Shown piece by piece: positions 1 to 8,370 of a DNA stretch of 64,000 bases. The position numbers and the translations under genes were made by a program. The stretch comes from Gilichinskyi gelida. Lineage in GTDB: Bacteria; Acidobacteriota; Thermoanaerobaculia; Gp7-AA8. The notes beneath the pieces are model-generated. The model made no database searches. It saw only the letters and a program-made list of their open reading frames with translations, and was not told the DNA's origin. The stretch covers positions 1 through 64,000 of the forward strand of contig JBBPII010000011.1 of NCBI GenBank assembly GCA_038040385.1, read 5' to 3'. The first letter of the stretch is position 1. Each line of letters starts with the position of its first letter.

Positions 1-104
1 GGGTGGTGCTCCGGGTGGTGGGGGTTCTCTCCCTGGTCGGGGCGCGCCCGCCGCGCCCGCCCCCGCCCCCCCCCGGCCCGCCCGCCCCCCCCCCCCGCGC
101 CCCT
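1..104. repeat. G/C low-complexity terminus
   Basis: The first hundred bases are almost pure G and C with long C homopolymers (around 61-74 and 86-96), quite unlike the coding DNA that follows. No gene is credible here. It lies just past the stop of the glycosyltransferase at 111. The likeliest explanation is a low-quality contig end; a natural C-tract is possible but cannot be told apart from the sequence alone. Confidence 0.6.
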
Positions 105-110
105 ACGGAT

Positions 111-986
111 TTACGACACCCGCCGGGCGATGACCCGCAGCGGGTACGCGGCGAAGTAGCCGATGTTGGTCGGGTCGTAGCGGAGGCTCTTCATCACGTG
201 GCGGGCGAAGTCGCGCAGCTTGCGCTGCTGAAAATAGCAGCCGGCGAGGATGCGGTGGAGGCGGCCGTACGAATGGCGGCGCAGCGCTTGAACCACCGGA
301 TCGGGCGACGCGAAGGCCTTTCCGAGCGAGAGCAGCATCGCGTTTTCCATCTTCGGGATGTTCAGATGGATGCCGCTGCCGTGAAGCCGGTAGCGGACCA
401 GCACCTCCGGAACGAAGCCGATCGGATAGCGGGCCGCGACGCGGTAGCAGAGATCCCAGTCGTCGGACGGCGGGAGCCTGACGTCGAAGTCGCCGACCTC
501 CTCGATGACGCGCTTCGGCAGCAGGATTCCGCTGCCGGGCACGGGGACGACCATGCGGTCGAGGCGCAGGATCGCCTCTCCCACCCATCCCTCCATCCCC
601 TCCAGGACGTCGAGCGTTGCTTCGCCGTCGAAGGTCTCCGCACCGCAGTGCACGAAGCCGAGGGAGGGATCGGACTCCAAGCGGGCGATCTGCAGTTCGA
701 GCTTGCGCGGCAGCCAGAGATCGTCGGAGTCGAGGAAAGCGATGTACTCGCCGCGCGCGGCGGCCACGCCGGTGTTGCGCGCCGCGGCGACACCTTGGTT
801 GCTCTGGTGAATGGCGCGAATCTTCGCGCCGTACGCCGTGAGAACCTGCGGCGTGTCGTCGGTCGAGCCGTCGTCGACGACGATGATCTCCAGCGGGGCG
901 ACCGTCTGCGCCAGCACGCTGTCGATCGCATCCCGCAGATAGCGCGCGTAGTTGTACGTGGGAATGATGACGGAGATCGTTTTCAT
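111..986 (-). CDS. Family 2 glycosyltransferase
   Basis: A 291-residue GT-A glycosyltransferase that should move a sugar from a nucleotide-sugar to a lipid-linked or nascent glycan at the cytoplasmic membrane. It opens with the classic GT2 stretch VIIPTYNYA, followed by VVDDGSTDDT and then the metal-binding DSDD at about residue 85. A DDWDLCYR segment near residue 180 fits the acceptor/catalytic region. I start it at the ATG at 984-986, because the in-frame codons upstream precede the GT2 fold. Its start is only 36 bases from the divergent flippase, so the promoter region is very short. Context is a surface polysaccharide locus; the sugar cannot be predicted. Confidence 0.9.
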   Translation of the reverse strand: MKTISVIIPTYNYARYLRDAIDSVLAQTVAPLEIIVVDDGSTDDTPQVLTAYGAKIRAIHQSNQGVAAARNTGVAAARGEYIAFLDSDDLWLPRKLELQIARLESDPSLGFVHCGAETFDGEATLDVLEGMEGWVGEAILRLDRMVVPVPGSGILLPKRVIEEVGDFDVRLPPSDDWDLCYRVAARYPIGFVPEVLVRYRLHGSGIHLNIPKMENAMLLSLGKAFASPDPVVQALRRHSYGRLHRILAGCYFQQRKLRDFARHVMKSLRYDPTNIGYFAAYPLRVIARRVS

Positions 987-1022
987 CGCTGCATTGCGCC
1001 AACGATACGATGATTGCACTGA

Positions 1023-2252
1023 ATGAGATCGTGGAAAGCGGTCACTCTCACCACCGCGGCCAAAGCCTATTGGATCATCGGCGCGATGATCAGCACGGTC
1101 ATCACGGCGCGCTTCCTAGGCCCGCACGGCCGCGGCGTCATCGCGGCGGCCACCAGCTGGGTGGCCATGTTCATGACCTTCGGCCATCTCAGTCTCGCTC
1201 ATGTCCTGGTCTATGTGCTCGGCCCGCGTGATCGGGAGCGCATCTTCCCTGCCGTCACCGGCAGCGTGCTGGTCATCACCGCCGCCATCACGCTCCTCGG
1301 CTGGACCATCGCCGGCGCCATGCAGGTCCTTTCCCGTGGGCGCGCGTTTCAGCACATCCCGCCGGCCGTGCTCATCGTCGCCTTCGCCGGCCTGCCGCTG
1401 CTGCTGTGGATGGAGAACGGCAACTCGCTGCTCATCGTCCTCGGCGATCTGAAGCGCCTGAACATCGCGCAGATCGCCGGGACGACGACCGCCATTCTGC
1501 TCGTGTTCTTCGCCGTCGGCGTGGCGAAGGGGGGGGTCGTCGCGGCGCTCGCGGCAACGCTCGTTTCGTATCTGGTGGTGACCGGCCTGGGGCTCACGCG
1601 CATCCTGCGCCACGCCCGGCCGCTGTCGTTCTCCCCCGCCATCGCCGGCCGGCTGATGAGCGGCGGCGCGCGCCTTCATCTCAGCGCCGTCGGCACGGTC
1701 TTCTTCAACCACGCCGGCGTCGTCCTGCTCAATCAGTTCCGCCCGGTGGCGGAGACCGGGTACTTTCAACTGGCGTTGCAGTTGACGACCGCGACGCAGG
1801 TCGTGCCGATGGCCGTCGCCGTGGTGGCCTACTCCATCGTGTCGCGCGACGGCGCTGAGGGAGGATGGCCCGAGCACCGCCGCCTGATCGCGCAAACAAT
1901 GCTCTACGCCGCGGTCGCCGCCGCCGGGTCGTACTTCCTCGCCCCGTTCATCGTGCCGCTGCTCGCCGGCCGCGGATTCGAGCCCGCGGTGTCACTCTTC
2001 CGGATTCTCACCCTCTCCGTCTTCGGCATGTCGCTCGGCGCGGTGATGGCTCCGCAATGGGTGGCCCGCGGCTATTTCCTGCAGGTTACGCTGCTGGTGA
2101 TGGTGCCCGCGGCGATCGCCGTGGCCGGCAATATCCTGCTCATCCCGAAGTACGGCATGGTTGCCGCGGCGTGGATGATGGTCATCAGCTACTCGATCCA
2201 CATGCTCGGAAATCTGGCCTTCGTCTGGTGGATCGAGGCCCGCGCGAGATGA
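1023..2252 (+). CDS. Polysaccharide flippase (Wzx-like)
   Basis: A 409-residue polytopic membrane protein made almost entirely of hydrophobic helices with short charged loops. The N-terminal part (AKAYWIIGAMISTVITARFLG, with a following GRGVIAA) resembles the first helices of the polysaccharide biosynthesis/MATE-like flippase family, which turns undecaprenyl-linked repeat units across the inner membrane. It is the first gene of a plus-strand run and its TGA overlaps the ATG of the next glycosyltransferase (ATGA), so the two are probably translationally coupled. No strong Shine-Dalgarno precedes the ATG at 1023. Function follows from topology and context rather than from a diagnostic motif. 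Confidence 0.75.
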   Translation: MRSWKAVTLTTAAKAYWIIGAMISTVITARFLGPHGRGVIAAATSWVAMFMTFGHLSLAHVLVYVLGPRDRERIFPAVTGSVLVITAAITLLGWTIAGAMQVLSRGRAFQHIPPAVLIVAFAGLPLLLWMENGNSLLIVLGDLKRLNIAQIAGTTTAILLVFFAVGVAKGGVVAALAATLVSYLVVTGLGLTRILRHARPLSFSPAIAGRLMSGGARLHLSAVGTVFFNHAGVVLLNQFRPVAETGYFQLALQLTTATQVVPMAVAVVAYSIVSRDGAEGGWPEHRRLIAQTMLYAAVAAAGSYFLAPFIVPLLAGRGFEPAVSLFRILTLSVFGMSLGAVMAPQWVARGYFLQVTLLVMVPAAIAVAGNILLIPKYGMVAAAWMMVISYSIHMLGNLAFVWWIEARAR

Positions 2253-4537
2253 GCGGCGCTCTCTACATCTGCTATTTCGGCCTCCGCGAGCCGCTGGTAC
2301 AGACGCAGGTCGTGCCGTACCTGCGCGAGCTGGCCAAGGGCGGCGAGCGGATGTCGCTGCTGACCTTCGAGCCGCGGCCGTGGAGCGAGGAAGCGGCCAC
2401 CGAGCAGCGCGTGCGGCTGCGCGCCGCCGGCATTGCTTGGCACGTCCTGCCGTATCACAAGCGGCTGCCGGCGAAGATCTACGACATCGTTCGCGGCGCG
2501 TTCCGCGCGGCGGCGATCGCGCGGAGCGAGGGCATCGACATCTTCCACGGCCGCAGCCACGTCGGCGCGGCGATCGGCGGGCTGGCCCGGAGGCTGGCCG
2601 GCGGCCGGCTGCTCTTCGACTTCCGTGGATTCCTGGCCGAGGAGTACGTCGACGCGGGGAACTGGCGCGCGCGGGGGCTTCTCTATCGTTTGACGAAGGC
2701 GCTCGAGCGATGGCTCATTCGCACCGCGGACGGATTCGTCGTGCTCACCGAAAGCGCGAGACGGACGCTGTTTCCGCACGGGACGAGCGGGCGGCCGGTG
2801 GAAGTGATTCCCTGCTGCGTCGATCCGCAGCGATTCGCCGGCGCCGATCGCGCGAACCTCGGCGTCCAGAACCGCGTGGTCTACGCCTACGTCGGATCGC
2901 TCGGCGGCTACTACCTCACGCGCGAGACCGCCGAGCTGCTCGCCGCCGCGCGCGAGCTCGACACCAGAACCTACGCGCTGGTGCTGACGCAGGGGGCGCC
3001 AGAACCGATCGCCGAGGAGCTGGAGCGCCACGGGTTCTCGCGCGATGACTACCGCGTGATCCACGCATCGCCGGAGGACGTCCCGCGCTACTTGCGTGCG
3101 GCAAACATCGGGTTGGCGCTGGTACGCCCGTCGTTCGCGCGGCGGTCGATGTCGCCCACGAAATTCGCGGAGTACCTCGCTGCCGGCCTGCCGGTGATCG
3201 CCACCGCCGGCATCGGCGATCTCGACGAGCACGTCGCCGAGGGGCGCGTCGGCGCGTTGCTGCCGCGCCATGATCGCAAGGCGTACCTCGATGCGCTGCG
3301 GGCAGTGGAGGAGTTGCGGCGCGATGACTCGCTCGGGGGGCGGTGCCGGGAGGTGGCGCGGGAGAGGTATGGCCTGGAGAACGTGGGGAGCGAGCGATAT
3401 CGCAAGCTGTATGCGGGGTTGCGCGGTCTCGCGGTCTCGCGGTCTCGCGGGCCCGCCCAACCCGAGACTCCGAGACTCCGAGACCCCGAAACCCCGCTCC
3501 GCGTCCTCGCCCTCGCCTCCTACCCCATCGAGGCGGCGTCCTCGCGCTTTCGCATCGCGCAGTTCATCCGTCCGCTGGCGGAGCGCGGCATCGACGTCAC
3601 CTTCTCGCCGTTCCTCGACGCATCGCTCTTCGCCGTGCTGTACGAGCCGAGGAAACTTCTGCGGCGCCTGCCGCGCATGCTCCTCCGCTCGCTCACCCGC
3701 ATACGTGACGCCTTCCGCCCCGCCGACGTGGTGTTCGTGCAGCGCGAGGCGATGTTGTTCGGGCCGCCCATCGTCGAGCGTTTGGTCCGCCGGCCGATGG
3801 TGCTCGACCTCGACGATGCGACGTGGATCGCGTACCGCAGCCCGGTCTACGGCCGCTTCGCCACGCTCTTGAAGTGGCCGGGCAAGACCGACCGGCTGAT
3901 CCGATGGGCTCGGGTGGTCACCTGCGGCAATCCGAACATCGCCGAGTACGTCCGCGCGCGCGGCGCCGAGGCGGTCGTCCTTCCCACGGTGGTCGACCCG
4001 CAGGTTTTCCGTCCGCGCACCACACCGCCGCCCGAGGTTCCGGTGGTGGGCTGGATCGGCACGCACAGCACGGCGCCGTATCTGGAGCGCCTCCTTCCGC
4101 TCTTCGAACAGTTGCAGCGCGAGGTGCGGTTCGAGCTGACCATCATCGGCTCCGGACTTCCGATCGACACGCGTCCATGGCGGATGGATCGCGAAGCGGA
4201 CGACTTCCGCTCGCTCGATGCCGGCGTCTATCCACTCGGCGACGACGCCTGGAGCGCCGCGAAATCAGGCTTCAAGGCCGTGCAGTACATGGCCTCCGGA
4301 CTGCCGTTCGTCATGAGCCCGGTCGGCGTCTGCGCGGCGATGGGCATCCCGGGCGAGACGCACCTCAACGCCGTGACCGACGACGAGTGGCTCGCCGCGT
4401 TGCGACGCCTGTTGACCGACGCGGCGCTGCGCATGCGCATGGGCCGCGCCGGGCGTGCCTTCGCCGAACGCCACTATTCGCTCGACGCACACGCCGATAC
4501 GCTGGCTGCCATCATCCGCGCGGCCGCTGTACCCTAG
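2249..4537 (+). CDS. Double GT4 glycosyltransferase (fusion)
   Basis: A 762-residue protein with two GT-B glycosyltransferase halves. Half one (about 1-385) has the GT4 core, for example SMSPTKFAEYLAAGLPVIAT with a C-terminal DDSLGGRCREVARERYG region. Half two (about 412-762) starts LRVLALASYPIEAASSRF and carries a second donor-site region (SGFKAVQYMASGLPFVMSP). The join, about residues 391-411, is encoded by an inverted array of 8-base repeats (3424-3495) and has no folded-domain character. Each half is the size of a normal single-domain enzyme, so this looks like two adjacent genes fused through a repeat. The start overlaps the flippase stop. Substrates are unknown. Confidence 0.85.
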   Translation: MSGALYICYFGLREPLVQTQVVPYLRELAKGGERMSLLTFEPRPWSEEAATEQRVRLRAAGIAWHVLPYHKRLPAKIYDIVRGAFRAAAIARSEGIDIFHGRSHVGAAIGGLARRLAGGRLLFDFRGFLAEEYVDAGNWRARGLLYRLTKALERWLIRTADGFVVLTESARRTLFPHGTSGRPVEVIPCCVDPQRFAGADRANLGVQNRVVYAYVGSLGGYYLTRETAELLAAARELDTRTYALVLTQGAPEPIAEELERHGFSRDDYRVIHASPEDVPRYLRAANIGLALVRPSFARRSMSPTKFAEYLAAGLPVIATAGIGDLDEHVAEGRVGALLPRHDRKAYLDALRAVEELRRDDSLGGRCREVARERYGLENVGSERYRKLYAGLRGLAVSRSRGPAQPETPRLRDPETPLRVLALASYPIEAASSRFRIAQFIRPLAERGIDVTFSPFLDASLFAVLYEPRKLLRRLPRMLLRSLTRIRDAFRPADVVFVQREAMLFGPPIVERLVRRPMVLDLDDATWIAYRSPVYGRFATLLKWPGKTDRLIRWARVVTCGNPNIAEYVRARGAEAVVLPTVVDPQVFRPRTTPPPEVPVVGWIGTHSTAPYLERLLPLFEQLQREVRFELTIIGSGLPIDTRPWRMDREADDFRSLDAGVYPLGDDAWSAAKSGFKAVQYMASGLPFVMSPVGVCAAMGIPGETHLNAVTDDEWLAALRRLLTDAALRMRMGRAGRAFAERHYSLDAHADTLAAIIRAAAVP
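3424..3495. repeat. Inverted array of 8-base units
   Basis: Left arm: about three tandem copies of GGTCTCGC. Right arm: four tandem copies of CGAGACTC/CGAGACCC-type units, the reverse complement of the left arm. The array sits in frame inside the double glycosyltransferase and encodes its linker. A related four-unit array occurs at 10147-10178 in the O-antigen-ligase-like gene; both genes therefore encode a nearly identical short peptide (RGLAVSRSRG and RGLGVSRSRG). Confidence 0.9.
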
Positions 4538-4547
4538 CGGCGCCGTC

Positions 4548-6029
4548 ATGACCCGGATTCCTTTCCAGTTCGTTCTCACCATCGCGGCGTGCTACGGCTT
4601 GTGGCGCCTTTGGCGATGGGTGACGCGCGGCGCCGATCAGCGCATCGCGGCGATCGTCACCGCCGGTTTTCTCCTGCGCATGATCGTGGCGCAGGCGCTC
4701 TTCTGGATCGCCTGGCTGCCGCTTCCGATCGCGCGCTCGCTGCAGATCGGTCCGGGATTCTGGTTCTTCGCGGTGGACGGACCCGGTTACCTGCAATACG
4801 CCGACTTTCTCTCGCAGGGCGACGTACGGATGTTTCCGTCGCGCGTGTTCGTGTATGTCTTGACCGTATTCGTCGCCGCTTTGGGCGGCGTGGCGTCGAC
4901 GGCCATCGTGCTCAACTGCGCGGCATTCCTCGGCACCTGCGCCGTCATCATCCGCATCGGGCGGCACCGCGCCAGCGCGCCGGTGCTCGTCGCGCTGGCG
5001 GCCGTGGCGTTCGGGCCGGGCAGCATTCTCTGGTCCCTTCAACCTCTCAAGGACACGTTCTTTCTCTTTCTGGCCACGGCCATGATCGGTGCCTGCTTCT
5101 GGTGGCAGGAGGGGGCCCTCACCCGGCGCTTCGCGCCACCCTCTCCCGCAAGCGGGAGAGGGGCCAAGTTGTCCTTCTCCCGCTTGCGGGAGAAGGTGGC
5201 CCTGAGCGCAGCGAAGGGCCGGATGAGGGTCGCCTGCGCGGTCGCCATGCTCGTGCTCACGTACGCGCTCGCCGGAATCCGCTGGTACTTCGCCGTCTTC
5301 ATCTGGCTGGCGTGGGGCATCTTCGGCTTGCTGGTGGCGCTCGGCGCCCGCCGCAAGCTGTCGATGCTGCTGGCCAGCGCGGTGCTCTTCGCCCTGCTCG
5401 CCTTCTCGGTCCAACTCGGCGCCCGCGACGAGCTTCCGGGCCAGCTGATCCTGCGGCGACCGGCTCCCGCGAAGCAATTGATCGCCGCCCAGCGCGGCTT
5501 CGCGCAGGAACAGGGAAAAACAACCATCAAGCCCGGTCCCGCGATCGCCGCCGTCCCGCCGCCGCGCGAGGAGAAGTTGAAAACAACCATCGAGCCCGGT
5601 CCGGCGGTCACCGCCGTCCCCCCTCCGCCGCCGCGCGAGGAGAAGATGTCGCAGCGGATCATCGCCGGTGTGGCGGCGACGTTTCTCCCGCACGTCGTCG
5701 GAGAGGCGCTGGGGCTGGTGCGCGTCGGCGGCGGCCGCGGCCTCTGGCTCTTCGCCGAGCTCGACACGCTCTGCTTCGACGCCGTGCTGCTGTTCGCCAT
5801 CGTCTACAGCATTCGCGCGCGCGGACGGGTCACGCCGCTGTTCGTGATGCTGGTCCTGCTCTTCCTGATGACCGCCGGGCCGCTGCTGTACGTCGTGAAC
5901 AACTTCGGCACGCTCTTCCGGCTGCGGCAGATGCTCTACCTGATCGCCGCCATCCTCCCGGTCACGCGCGCTCGTGCGGCAGAGGAAGGAGCTTCCGAAG
6001 CAGCCGGAAGGCAAAGCGGCTCGCGGTGA
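4548..6029 (+). CDS. Polytopic membrane protein, polysaccharide locus
   Basis: A 493-residue integral membrane protein with about ten hydrophobic segments and an FRLRQMLYLI stretch near the C-terminus, recalling membrane-bound glycosyltransferase or polymerase-type proteins of polysaccharide loci; I cannot assign it to a family. Two things interrupt it. Residues of roughly 190-230 are encoded by a REP-like inverted repeat (5116-5230), giving the peptide SPASGRG followed by FSRLREKVA. A later loop contains a direct duplication (5516-5645) of the type TTIKPGPAIAAVPPPREEK. The start is the ATG at 4548, 10 bases after the preceding gene. The 3' end overlaps the convergent transferase by 68 bases. 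Confidence 0.65.
   Translation: MTRIPFQFVLTIAACYGLWRLWRWVTRGADQRIAAIVTAGFLLRMIVAQALFWIAWLPLPIARSLQIGPGFWFFAVDGPGYLQYADFLSQGDVRMFPSRVFVYVLTVFVAALGGVASTAIVLNCAAFLGTCAVIIRIGRHRASAPVLVALAAVAFGPGSILWSLQPLKDTFFLFLATAMIGACFWWQEGALTRRFAPPSPASGRGAKLSFSRLREKVALSAAKGRMRVACAVAMLVLTYALAGIRWYFAVFIWLAWGIFGLLVALGARRKLSMLLASAVLFALLAFSVQLGARDELPGQLILRRPAPAKQLIAAQRGFAQEQGKTTIKPGPAIAAVPPPREEKLKTTIEPGPAVTAVPPPPPREEKMSQRIIAGVAATFLPHVVGEALGLVRVGGGRGLWLFAELDTLCFDAVLLFAIVYSIRARGRVTPLFVMLVLLFLMTAGPLLYVVNNFGTLFRLRQMLYLIAAILPVTRARAAEEGASEAAGRQSGSR
5116..5230. repeat. REP-like repeat inside a coding region
   Basis: Bounded by CCCTCACCCGG and GGATGAGGGT, it holds two perfect hairpins of the CTCTCCCGC/GCGGGAGAG kind (5140-5161 and 5174-5195). 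It is translated in frame in the membrane protein. A relative lies at 49531-49602, also inside a gene. This kind of element is widely scattered in many bacterial genomes. Confidence 0.85.
5516..5645. repeat. Direct duplication of about 63 bases
   Basis: Two adjacent, slightly diverged copies beginning AAAACAACCATC and ending GCGCGAGGAGAAG. They encode a Pro-rich Lys/Glu-rich loop of the membrane protein at 4548-6029. The second copy has extra CCG codons. Because reading frame is kept, it probably only lengthens a loop between membrane helices. Confidence 0.8.
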
Positions 6030-7380
6030 TCGCCAGCAGCAGCAGCGCCGCATCGAGGACCAGAACCGGCAGGCCGATGCGCAGCAGCAGACCGGCCACC
6101 GTGGCCCCGAACAGCACGCCGATGGCGTAGGCCGCGACGTCCGAGAACCGCGCGTAGCGCCACGGCCCACGATAGACACCGGCGAGGAGAAGCGCGGCGA
6201 GCTTGACCGCCAGCAGCAACGGCAGGGTGCGGAAAAAGCCGTTCCAGCCGTCGCGGCCCGACACCGGGCCGAAGACCAGCGCGTGCGCGAAGTAGAACGA
6301 CAGCGCGATCAACACCACGTCGAGCACCACCTCGAACAGCCGCCGCTTGTACGAGAGGTTCACCAGGAACGTGAACGCCGGGCTCCCCTCCGACTCGTCG
6401 TACACCCGCACGCGCGCCAGGTGGATGCCGAGCAGGGTGAGGACGACGGTGAAGGCGACGATGGCGCTGACGCTGACATCGAGCGCCGCATGGCGGACGA
6501 GCATGGCCAGCAAGCCGGCGGCGATGGCGAAGGTGTACAGCATCCACACCGCGTATTTTTCCGAGAGGCCGAGGGCCACGAGGCGATGCGAAGCGTGATC
6601 GCGTCCGCCTTGCGAGGCCGCCCTCCCCGCCGCCTTGCGCATCAGCGTCACCAGCGTCGTATCGAAGATCGGCACCAGCAGCACCGGCACGGCCAGAACC
6701 GCCACCACGCTGCGCGACCGCCCCCCCGCCGATCCGTTGAGCAGCGCGCTGCAGGCGAGGAAGAAGCCGACGAACAGCGAGCCGCAGTCGCCCATGAAGA
6801 TCGACGCCGGGTGGCGGTTGTAGATGAGGAAGCCCGCCAGCGCGCCGGCGAACCCGGCGAGCATCAGCGCTTCGGGCACCTGCTGATTGGCCAGGAAGTT
6901 CCAGCCGAGGAATGCGGCGGCGATGGCCGAGACGCCGGCGGCTAGACCGTCCATGTTGTCGAGCATGTTCACCGCGTTGGTGATCCCGACCAGCCAAAAG
7001 AGCGTGATCAGCACATTCAGCGTGTACGAGCCGGTCCACGGCAGCATCAGACCGAAATAGACGACCGCCGCGGCAGCGAGGAGCTGCGCGATCAGCTTCT
7101 GATAGGGCTTGATGTGGAGGAAGTCGTCGGCCAGACCGACCAGGAACAGCGCGGCGCTGGCGGCCATCACAATCCGGTTCTGCCGCGTGGCCGGCAGCAG
7201 CAACAGCAGCGGAACGACCACGGCGACGAAGATGGCCACACCGCCAAGCATCGCCGTCGGCCGGGTGTGCCAGCGGTCGCTTTTCGGCTTGGCCATGATC
7301 CCGGCGCGGCGAGCGAGCGCGAGGACCACCGGCGTGAACGCCAGCGCGCAAAGGAACGCCGCGAGGAAGAGGGGGGTCAC
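5962..7380 (-). CDS. Undecaprenyl-phosphate sugar-phosphate transferase with CapD-like tail
   Basis: A 472-residue MraY/WecA-type integral membrane enzyme that should start glycan assembly by moving a sugar-1-phosphate from a UDP-sugar to undecaprenyl phosphate. Hallmarks are GLADD at 82-86, NMLDNMDGL at 138-146, the MGDCGS segment and a HASHR loop. After about residue 330 there is an extra membrane domain (RRLFEVVLDVVL, then VYRGPWRYARFSD) resembling the four-helix N-terminal domain of CapD/WbpM-type sugar dehydratases; it is not part of ordinary WecA. The start is a GTG that overlaps the TGA of the upstream epimerase (GTGA), implying translational coupling. Exact sugar unknown. Confidence 0.88.
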   Translation of the reverse strand: MTPLFLAAFLCALAFTPVVLALARRAGIMAKPKSDRWHTRPTAMLGGVAIFVAVVVPLLLLLPATRQNRIVMAASAALFLVGLADDFLHIKPYQKLIAQLLAAAAVVYFGLMLPWTGSYTLNVLITLFWLVGITNAVNMLDNMDGLAAGVSAIAAAFLGWNFLANQQVPEALMLAGFAGALAGFLIYNRHPASIFMGDCGSLFVGFFLACSALLNGSAGGRSRSVVAVLAVPVLLVPIFDTTLVTLMRKAAGRAASQGGRDHASHRLVALGLSEKYAVWMLYTFAIAAGLLAMLVRHAALDVSVSAIVAFTVVLTLLGIHLARVRVYDESEGSPAFTFLVNLSYKRRLFEVVLDVVLIALSFYFAHALVFGPVSGRDGWNGFFRTLPLLLAVKLAALLLAGVYRGPWRYARFSDVAAYAIGVLFGATVAGLLLRIGLPVLVLDAALLLLAITASRFAFRLLRKLLPLPHERA

Positions 7381-8358
7381 GTGTGAAGTGCGTCGCGCAA
7401 GTCGCGCCTCGACGCGATGTCGCGGATCACCTGGCGGAGGATCCCGTCGAGCGAGGTGCGGGCGCGGAATCCGATGAAGCGCTCCGCCTTCGAAGTGTCG
7501 GGCACCCGGCGCGGCATGTCCTCGAAGCCCTCCGCGTACGCCTCGCGGTACGGTACGTAGGTGATCGGCGACGAGGAGCCGGTCAGGGCGACGATGCGCT
7601 CGGCGAGTTGGGTGATGGAGACCTCTTCGGTCGATCCGATGTTGAAGATCTCGCCGGCGGCGTCGGGATGATCCATCAGCCGCAGCAGCGCTTCGATCAC
7701 GTCGTCGACGGAAGCGAAGCAGCGCGTCTGCCGGCCGTGGACGGTGAGCGGCTCGCCGGCCAGCGCCTGCCCCACCAGCGTAGGGACGACCATGCCATAC
7801 GCCCGATCTGCCGCGGCCCCACGGTGTTGAAGAGGCGCGCGATCACCACCGGCAGCTCCTTCTCGCGGTGATAGGCGAGCGCCAGGAACTCGTCGAGGGC
7901 CTTCGAGCAGGCGTAGCTCCACCGCCCCTTGGTCGTGGCCCCCATCACCAGGTTGCCGTCCTCGCGAAAGGAAACTGGTCGCTGAGACCGTACACCTCGG
8001 ACGTCGAAGTGATGAGCACTCTCTTGCGCTGCCGGCTCGCCGCGTTGAGGATCACCTCGGTGCCGTGGACGTTGGTCTCGATGGTCCGCACCGGGCTCTC
8101 GACGATCAGCTTGACGCCCACCGCCGCGGCGAGGTGGAAGACGACGTCGCAGGTGTCCACCACATCGTCCACCGCGCGCGCGTCGTGCACCGAGCCGACG
8201 ACGAATCGGAAACGTGGGTGTTCGGCGACGGCGCGGAGATTGTCGGGGCTGCCCGTGGAGAGGTCATCGATGACCACCACTTCGTCACTGCGCGCAATGC
8301 ACGCCTCAGCCAGATGCGAGCCGATGAAGCCCGCTCCGCCGGTGATGAGAATCTTCAA
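7377..8358 (-). pseudogene. NAD-dependent sugar epimerase/dehydratase with two frameshifts
   Basis: Read across three frames this is one extended-SDR enzyme acting on nucleotide-sugars. Frame one gives TGGAGFIGSHLAEA at the start and continues to STSEVYGLSDQFPF. A missing C near 7967 moves the frame to REDGNLVMGATTKGRWSYACSK, which holds the catalytic Tyr-x-x-x-Lys. A second single-base loss near 7804, after FNTVGPRQIGR, moves it to YGMVVPTLVGQ and the normal C-terminus. Both lesions are one-base deletions in otherwise perfectly conserved sequence, so sequencing error is as likely as real decay. It lies between a GT4 gene and the coupled transferase, where an active epimerase would be expected. 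Confidence 0.85.
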
Positions 8359-8370
8359 TCGCGCTCCGGG

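Noticed and set aside
2189..4066. Long minus-strand open frame opposite the double glycosyltransferase
   Set aside because: Antisense shadow; no domain, no ribosome site, and the plus strand is clearly coding.
2249..4537. Assembly error as the cause of the glycosyltransferase fusion
   Set aside because: Not excluded, but the frame is open across the repeat and a similar in-frame array occurs in another gene, so a real insertion is simpler.
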